Assembly (NCBI RefSeq): GCF_025420585.1
Contig: NZ_JAOEGB010000001.1
Coordinates: forward strand, 124,001-188,000
Direction of reading: 5' to 3'
Source of the DNA: Planotetraspora sp. A-T 1434
Lineage (GTDB): Bacteria; Actinomycetota; Actinomycetes; Streptosporangiales; Streptosporangiaceae
DNA: 64,000 nt
The notes beneath the pieces were generated by a model. It was given only the letters and a program-made list of their open reading frames with translations. It was not told the origin of the DNA and searched no databases. The number at the start of each line of letters is the position of its first letter. Position 1 is the stretch's first letter. The translations under genes and the position numbers were made by a program. This document shows, in pieces, positions 59,193 to 64,000 of the stretch.

Positions 59193-62100
59193 ATGTCCCA
59201 GAGACCCACGCCGCCGTCCAGGCAGGCCGGGCGGCCTGAAGGGAGCGGCTGGCCGCAGTCGGCCGGGCCGCAGCCACGCCCTCGAGGAGCCGGGGCGTCT
59301 CCACAGCGTCCGCCGGGTCCGCCGCGTCCCGTTTCCCAGCGGCCCCCGAGCGGTTCGGGCGGGGAACAGTGGCGGGGCCGTCGGCCCGTCCGCATCCCGC
59401 CCAAGCGCACAGCCGGCGACGTCTTCGCCGGGCTCGGTGCCCTCCTGGCGCTGGCCGGCCTGGTGGGCGGCGTGCCGTACGCGCTGCTCAGGCTGGCCGG
59501 CCCGCCCCTGCCCAAGGAACTGCTCAACGCCGACCTCTTCACGAGCCAGGTCGGGCCCGAGACGATCATCGCCATCCTCGTCCTCCTGGTGTGGCTGGCC
59601 TGGTTCCAGCTCTTCCTGTGCGTGGTCGTCGAGGTGTACGCCGGGCTCCGCCGCGTCGGCATGCCCGCGCGCGTTCCCCTTTCAGGCGGCACCCAGGCCC
59701 TCGCGAACCGGCTGGTGTCGGCGGTGCTGTTGCTGTTCACCGCCACGGCGGTGGCCGTGCCGATTGCCCGCGTGGGCGCCCCCGCCCCGATCCGCCCGCA
59801 GATGGCCGCTCTGTCCGCGCCGGTCGATCCGGCCGTCGAGCGCTCCCCGCTGCACGCCCGTGAGGTCAAGAAGGTCTACGTCGTGCAGCCGCCGCACGGG
59901 CGTCACCACGAGAGCCTGTGGGAGATCGCCGACAAGTGCCTGGGCGACGGGCGGCGCTATCACGAGATCTACCGGCTCAACCAGCACAAGGAGCAGCCCG
60001 ACGGCAGCCGGCTGCACATGGCCGACCTGATCCGTCCGGGCTGGGTGCTCGACATGCCGGACGACGCCCGCAATGTTCATGTCGTCCCAGTGGACGAGGA
60101 CCGGCCCACCATCCTGGAGGAGCATCGCGGCAAGCCCGCCGAGCTCGACGGTCGCACCCATTTCTCCGGTACGGCTGACGCCGGCGACGTCCTCGCGGAC
60201 CCACGGCCTACGCATGAGCCCGAGACCGCCAAGTCCGAGACCGGCAGGCCGGGCCATGGAAAGGAAGAGCACCACCACCGGCCCCAGCCCGGCAAGCAGG
60301 AGCCGCGCAAGCAGGAGCCACGCAAGCAGGATCCGGGCAAGCCGGGCATCGTGCTGCCGCCGCCCGCGATGCCGGAGCACACCGTCACCGCCACCCCGGC
60401 CGGCCAACCCGGTGCCCGGCCGAGCGCCCAACCGACCAGCCCAGCCGTACATCCGGCCGGGAACCCGGCGAGCCGTCCGGGCGAGCACCCCACCACGCGG
60501 CCGGTGTCCGAGAGGGATCCGCAGCGCGGGACGGGCGGCGGGACGCCCACTGCGGATCCCAAGCCCCCCTTCGCCGACCCGGAGGAGTCCGCCGCGGGGC
60601 TCGACCTCGTCGACTACCTCGCCGCGGCGACGCTGGCCTCCGCCGGGCTGCTGGCCGTCCTCGGGCGCAGGCGCAGGGAGCAGCTATGGCGGCGCGCGTT
60701 CGGGCACCGGATCACCCGGCCGCGCGGAGACGCCGCCAACGCCGAGGTGGCGATCCGCCTGGGCGCGGACGCCCCGGGAAGCCGCATGCTGGACATCGGC
60801 CTGCGGCTGCTCGGCAAGCTGCTGGCCGAGCGTGGGCAGCGCCCTCCCACGGTGTACGCCGTGCACCTGTCCGCCCGCGGCCTCGACCTGTGGATCCAGC
60901 CGCCCGACGAGGACGCCCCCGAGCCCTGGGAGGCGTGCGACGGCGGACAGGTCTGGCGGCTGCCCGCGCACGAGGGGCGGCGGATCGACGAGCACGCCCT
61001 CGCCGACGTGCCCGCGCCCTATCCGGGACTGGTGTCGCTCGGCACGGGAGAGGGCGGCCGGGTCCTCATCGACCTGGAGGCGGCGCACGGGCTCATCAGC
61101 ATGACGGGCGCGCACACCGTGGCGGCCCTGTCCGCGCTGGCCGTCGAGCTGGCGACCAACCGATGGTCGGACCACATGAAGATCACGCTCGTCGGCTTCG
61201 GGGACGAGCTTGCGGCCCTCGCCCCCGAGCGGATCCGGACGGCGGGCAACCTGGCAGACGTCCTGCCCGAGTTCGAGGAGCGGGTCCGCCAGGCCGACGA
61301 CGTCCTCACCGGCCGGATCCACAGCCGCGTGGCCGACCCGGCGTGGACGCCGCACTACCTGCTATCGGCCATCCGCCCCGACGAGGACGAGGCACGCCGC
61401 CTCGCGATGCTCGGCAAGGGCATGCGGACGGCGAGCGGATTCGTCCTGGCGGGGGACGTCCCGCACGCCACCTGGACCTGGGAGATCACCGAGGACGGAC
61501 AGGCCCGGGTCGACGCCCTGGGGTTCGAGGTGGACGCCCATCTCCTGCCTCGCAGGCACTACAACGCGGTCGTCAACCTCTTCCGTACGGCGCAGCGCAC
61601 CGAGGGCGAGCCGCTCACCGTGTCCGATCCGGCCGATCGTGTCTCGGACGAGCCGCCCTCGATCGAAGTGCGGATCCTCGGCCCGATCGAGATCAGCCCC
61701 GTGAATCCCCTGGAAGAGGGCCGGGCCGCGCTCGCGCACGAGCTCGTCGTCTACCTCGCCACCCATCGGGCCGGTGTCCACCCGGTCGTCCTCGGAGGGG
61801 TGCTGTGGCCGCGCGGCGTGCAGCCCGCGGTCCGCGACGCCACCATCGCGCGGGTCGCCGAATGGCTCGGCAAAGACTCCGAGGGGCGGCCCCACCTCTT
61901 CCTCGACACGTCCGGGCGGCTGCGGCTCGGCCACGAGATCCGCACCGACTGGCAGCTCTTCCAGGAGCTCGTCCGGCGAGCCGGGGAGGTCGCCGACGCC
62001 CGGCGGCCGGGCGAGGCGGAAGCCGTACTGCTCGACAAGGCCCTTGGTCTCGTCCGCGGGCCGCTGCTGAACGGCAGGCCCGGCAACCGGTACGCCTGGC

Positions 62101-62453
62101 TGGCCGCCGACTCGCTCGAATACGACGTGACGGCCTGGGTGGCGGACGCGGCCCACGCGCTGTGCGAGATACGGCTCGCCCAGGACGACCCCCATGCCGC
62201 GGTGGCGGCGGCGCGGGCGGGCCTGCTCCTGGCGGCCGACGACGAGGGCCTGTGGCGCGACCTGCTCCGCGCCGCCCACGCCACCGGCGACCAGGCCCGG
62301 CTACGGGCGGTCGTGGACGGCCTGCACCGGAGGGCGGCGTCCCACCCCTACGGCGGCGGCATGGCCCCGGAGACGGAGTCCCTCATCGACGAGTTGCTCC
62401 CTGCCTGGCGCCGCGGCGACTCCCCGCACCTCAGAACTTCCCGCCTGGCCTGA
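59193..62453 (+). CDS. Multi-pass membrane protein with LysM and BTAD domains
   Basis: The 1086-residue product has a Pro-rich N-terminus, three membrane helices (about 77-99, 124-150, 173-195), an external LysM-like domain (about 229-285, VVQPPHGRHHESLWEIADK), a long Pro/Lys/His linker (with PRKQEPRKQ repeats), another helix (about 474-494), a cytoplasmic part of unknown fold, and a C-terminal BTAD domain with winged-helix part (about 823-1060; VRILGPIEISP, GVLWPRGVQPAVRDAT, FLDTSGRLRLG). It may sense the cell wall and affect gene expression or pilus assembly. GGGGAGGGA lies before the ATG. Confidence 0.82.
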   Translation: MSQRPTPPSRQAGRPEGSGWPQSAGPQPRPRGAGASPQRPPGPPRPVSQRPPSGSGGEQWRGRRPVRIPPKRTAGDVFAGLGALLALAGLVGGVPYALLRLAGPPLPKELLNADLFTSQVGPETIIAILVLLVWLAWFQLFLCVVVEVYAGLRRVGMPARVPLSGGTQALANRLVSAVLLLFTATAVAVPIARVGAPAPIRPQMAALSAPVDPAVERSPLHAREVKKVYVVQPPHGRHHESLWEIADKCLGDGRRYHEIYRLNQHKEQPDGSRLHMADLIRPGWVLDMPDDARNVHVVPVDEDRPTILEEHRGKPAELDGRTHFSGTADAGDVLADPRPTHEPETAKSETGRPGHGKEEHHHRPQPGKQEPRKQEPRKQDPGKPGIVLPPPAMPEHTVTATPAGQPGARPSAQPTSPAVHPAGNPASRPGEHPTTRPVSERDPQRGTGGGTPTADPKPPFADPEESAAGLDLVDYLAAATLASAGLLAVLGRRRREQLWRRAFGHRITRPRGDAANAEVAIRLGADAPGSRMLDIGLRLLGKLLAERGQRPPTVYAVHLSARGLDLWIQPPDEDAPEPWEACDGGQVWRLPAHEGRRIDEHALADVPAPYPGLVSLGTGEGGRVLIDLEAAHGLISMTGAHTVAALSALAVELATNRWSDHMKITLVGFGDELAALAPERIRTAGNLADVLPEFEERVRQADDVLTGRIHSRVADPAWTPHYLLSAIRPDEDEARRLAMLGKGMRTASGFVLAGDVPHATWTWEITEDGQARVDALGFEVDAHLLPRRHYNAVVNLFRTAQRTEGEPLTVSDPADRVSDEPPSIEVRILGPIEISPVNPLEEGRAALAHELVVYLATHRAGVHPVVLGGVLWPRGVQPAVRDATIARVAEWLGKDSEGRPHLFLDTSGRLRLGHEIRTDWQLFQELVRRAGEVADARRPGEAEAVLLDKALGLVRGPLLNGRPGNRYAWLAADSLEYDVTAWVADAAHALCEIRLAQDDPHAAVAAARAGLLLAADDEGLWRDLLRAAHATGDQARLRAVVDGLHRRAASHPYGGGMAPETESLIDELLPAWRRGDSPHLRTSRLA

Positions 62454-62579
62454 TGGAGCCCAATGAGCCCCCCGACCGCCTTCGAATCATGCCGATCCAT
62501 GCATAACGCTGGATCGCCCTTCGTGACCATGGCTACCGTCATCCCGGCGGGGGGCCCGATCAACCGGAGGGCATGGTTG

Positions 62580-63242
62580 GTGCGCTGGAGACCCCTGGTC
62601 CGCCTGAGAGGCGCGGTCGCGCTGTCGTCCTGCGCTCTTCTGGTCTCGGCCTGTTCGGGGGCCGGTCATGAGCGAGGGTTCACGCCCGCGGGGGCGATCG
62701 CGGAGCAGCCTTCCGCCGGATCCCAGGCCGTAGCGGCGCCCGGCGCTGAGACGATCACCGTGGCCCCCGGGCTTCAAGTCCAGATCGAGTGGCCGTCCGG
62801 GCTCGACGCCGCGCACACCGCCATGGTCAAGGCCTTCGGGGACAACTACGCCGCCCAGTGGCGCGCGGTCGGCAGCCTCGGCAAGGACAAGTCGTACCTC
62901 GACGGCGTCGAGGACACGGCCAGCCAGGACGCGTACACGTGGGTGCGCGGGTTCGTCGCCGGCAAGTTCTCGGCGCGTGGGCTGGCCAAGCTCTACTCGT
63001 TGCGCGTGGCCTCGGTGACCGGCCGCGGAGCGGAAGTCGACGCCTGCGTGGACGAGTCAGGTGTGCGGGTCACCGACACGACCGGAACGCCGGTGGCCGA
63101 CCAGCCTGCCTGGACGAAGCCACCCAAATCCACATACTTCCAGGTCGCGGCCGTACGGCGGGGCGATGACGGCACGTGGCGCATCAAGCTGTACCGGCAC
63201 GCCGCCTATCCCGACGAGCGCGCGAAGGAGTGCGTCCGATGA
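62580..63242 (+). CDS. Lipoprotein of the Tad locus
   Basis: The 220-residue product has a signal peptide with lipobox LLVSAC. The mature part contains an alpha/beta fold of unknown type, with VKAFGDNYAAQWRAVGSLGK and KSTYFQVAAVRRGDDGTWRI, similar to small secreted proteins found in actinobacterial Tad loci. GGAGGG lies eight bases before the GTG (a TTG one codon earlier is also possible); a longer frame from 62463 would put a basic extension ahead of the signal. The stop overlaps the next ATG. Confidence 0.6.
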   Translation: MRWRPLVRLRGAVALSSCALLVSACSGAGHERGFTPAGAIAEQPSAGSQAVAAPGAETITVAPGLQVQIEWPSGLDAAHTAMVKAFGDNYAAQWRAVGSLGKDKSYLDGVEDTASQDAYTWVRGFVAGKFSARGLAKLYSLRVASVTGRGAEVDACVDESGVRVTDTTGTPVADQPAWTKPPKSTYFQVAAVRRGDDGTWRIKLYRHAAYPDERAKECVR

Positions 63243-64000
63243 AGACGAGAGCTCTGCTGGTGTCCTTGCTGGCCGGCGGGTTGCTTACGGTGGCCGCCGC
63301 CGATCCGGCCGGCACTGGAGGGCCGCACGGTCAGGTCTACCGGAACGGCCGCAGCGTCGGCGTGAAGCTGGAAAACTCCAACATCACGTTGTCCGGCAGC
63401 GGCCTCGGCAAGAAGAACGACGGATATCGCGTCCAGCGCCCCTGCTGGTATGAGCCCGGCAAGTCCGCCGAAGACATGCTGCAGAGCCAGGAGGATCTGC
63501 GGGCGTGGTGGTTCCACACTCACCCGGGCGGCACCGAGGAGGATTTCCAGAAGTTCCTGCAGCAGTACAAGGACAAGGTGGGCCAGCCCGGTAAATGGTG
63601 GACACCCGCGTACAACTCGGCCGATCCGAAGGGCATGTCGTGCTGGACCGGCCTGGACGGCGCGGTCTGGGTGCCTCCGGGAGCCACGCCGCCCGCCGGG
63701 ATCACGGTCGAGGAACTTCTGCAGATCGCCCGGGCCGCTCTCACCGTGCCCCAGCCGACGATCAAACTGAGCCCTGACGGGAAGAGCTACGTCAACCTGG
63801 ACACGTGGCTCTGGCTGGAGGGAATGGGGGCGCCCGCCCGGTCGGTGACGGCCACCCTGCCGGGCGTCATGTCGGCCACGGTCACGGCGAAGCTGGACAG
63901 TATCAAGATCGATCCCGGCACCACCAAGGAGCGCGCAGTGGTGCTGGAAGACTGTGGCACCGAGGGTCACCCCTACGTCAAGGGGGGGAAGATGACCTGC
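63239..64000 (+). CDS. Secreted protein of the Tad locus (cut by the right edge)
   Basis: The frame runs for 254 codons to the window end without a stop. It begins MKTRALLVSLLAGGLL with a signal peptide (cleavage near AAA, about residue 21). The mature part has many Trp, Gly and Pro residues and several Cys (CWYEPG, SCWTGLDGAVWVPPG). No domain is recognised. The ATG overlaps the lipoprotein stop (ATGA), so it is translated with the Tad genes. Confidence 0.7.
   Translation, partial: MKTRALLVSLLAGGLLTVAAADPAGTGGPHGQVYRNGRSVGVKLENSNITLSGSGLGKKNDGYRVQRPCWYEPGKSAEDMLQSQEDLRAWWFHTHPGGTEEDFQKFLQQYKDKVGQPGKWWTPAYNSADPKGMSCWTGLDGAVWVPPGATPPAGITVEELLQIARAALTVPQPTIKLSPDGKSYVNLDTWLWLEGMGAPARSVTATLPGVMSATVTAKLDSIKIDPGTTKERAVVLEDCGTEGHPYVKGGKMTC

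Overview
The window is high-GC actinobacterial chromosome (strong GC3 bias, many GTG and some TTG starts, dense ATGA/GTGA stop-start overlaps). Gene order around trpS, the D-Ala-D-Ala carboxypeptidase, the SCO4848-like membrane protein, pgm, the purine-nucleoside phosphorylase, lpdA and the acyl-CoA carboxylase recalls, from memory, the SCO483x-SCO492x part of Streptomyces. A Streptosporangiales relative (Streptosporangium/Nonomuraea/Microbispora type) is my best guess, but this is inference.

Layout. 1-871 is decayed: a citrate-type response regulator that has lost its phospho-acceptor segment, the C-terminal stub of its histidine kinase and an unidentified C-terminal fragment. 875-12023 holds core and regulatory genes: FHA/HTH protein, citrate synthase, DUF3017 protein, isocitrate dehydrogenase, a Ser/Thr kinase fused to an amino-acid-binding-type domain, a PadR/MFS pair with a clear operator, a secreted DUF11-like protein, galE and a CNNM/CorC protein. 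12067-18481 carries trpS, a YihY/BrkB protein, a DacC-type carboxypeptidase, an SCO4848-like protein, a YbdK-type ligase and an M20 amidohydrolase. 18577-26620 is a nucleoside uptake and salvage operon: two BMP lipoproteins, ABC ATPase, two permeases, cytidine deaminase, thymidine phosphorylase. 26646-33809 has a MarR/MFS pair with a palindromic operator, a sigma-like/beta-propeller membrane fusion, an AMIN-like lipoprotein, adenosine deaminase and a PH-like membrane protein. 33917-45634 holds two flavoprotein disulfide-reductase-fold enzymes, the ggct-chrA-pnp-pgm operon, two related membrane proteins sharing a cytoplasmic domain, and an acyl-CoA carboxylase alpha chain. 45865-51328 is a WXG100 protein facing an FHA-EccC ATPase. 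52024-64000 is a Tad/Flp pilus operon (cpaB-like, tadZ, tadA, tadB, tadC, flp-like pilin, three TadE/F/G proteins), followed by a membrane LysM-BTAD regulator, a lipoprotein and a secreted protein that runs off the end.

The salvage genes fit together: BMP proteins and the ABC transporter import nucleosides; cytidine deaminase, thymidine phosphorylase, adenosine deaminase and purine-nucleoside phosphorylase convert them to bases and pentose phosphates, which phosphosugar mutase can channel onward.

The most unusual feature is a family of 52/53-bp repeats occurring as four arrays (13097-13347, 41946-42294, 56103-56261, 58477-58611). Each unit begins with a GTGATCATGC core followed by a TTCCC-containing block and has a second conserved TGACCTGCG block about 33 bases in. 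Units are spaced about five helical turns apart, occur in both orientations with sharp inversion points, and in two Tad genes are read as protein. They resemble mycobacterial MIRUs in size and placement. I know of no description of this family. Other notable items are tandem 9-codon micro-ORFs linking tadZ to tadA, a probable ATT start for the nucleoside ABC ATPase, and chrA and response-regulator genes with in-frame internal deletions.
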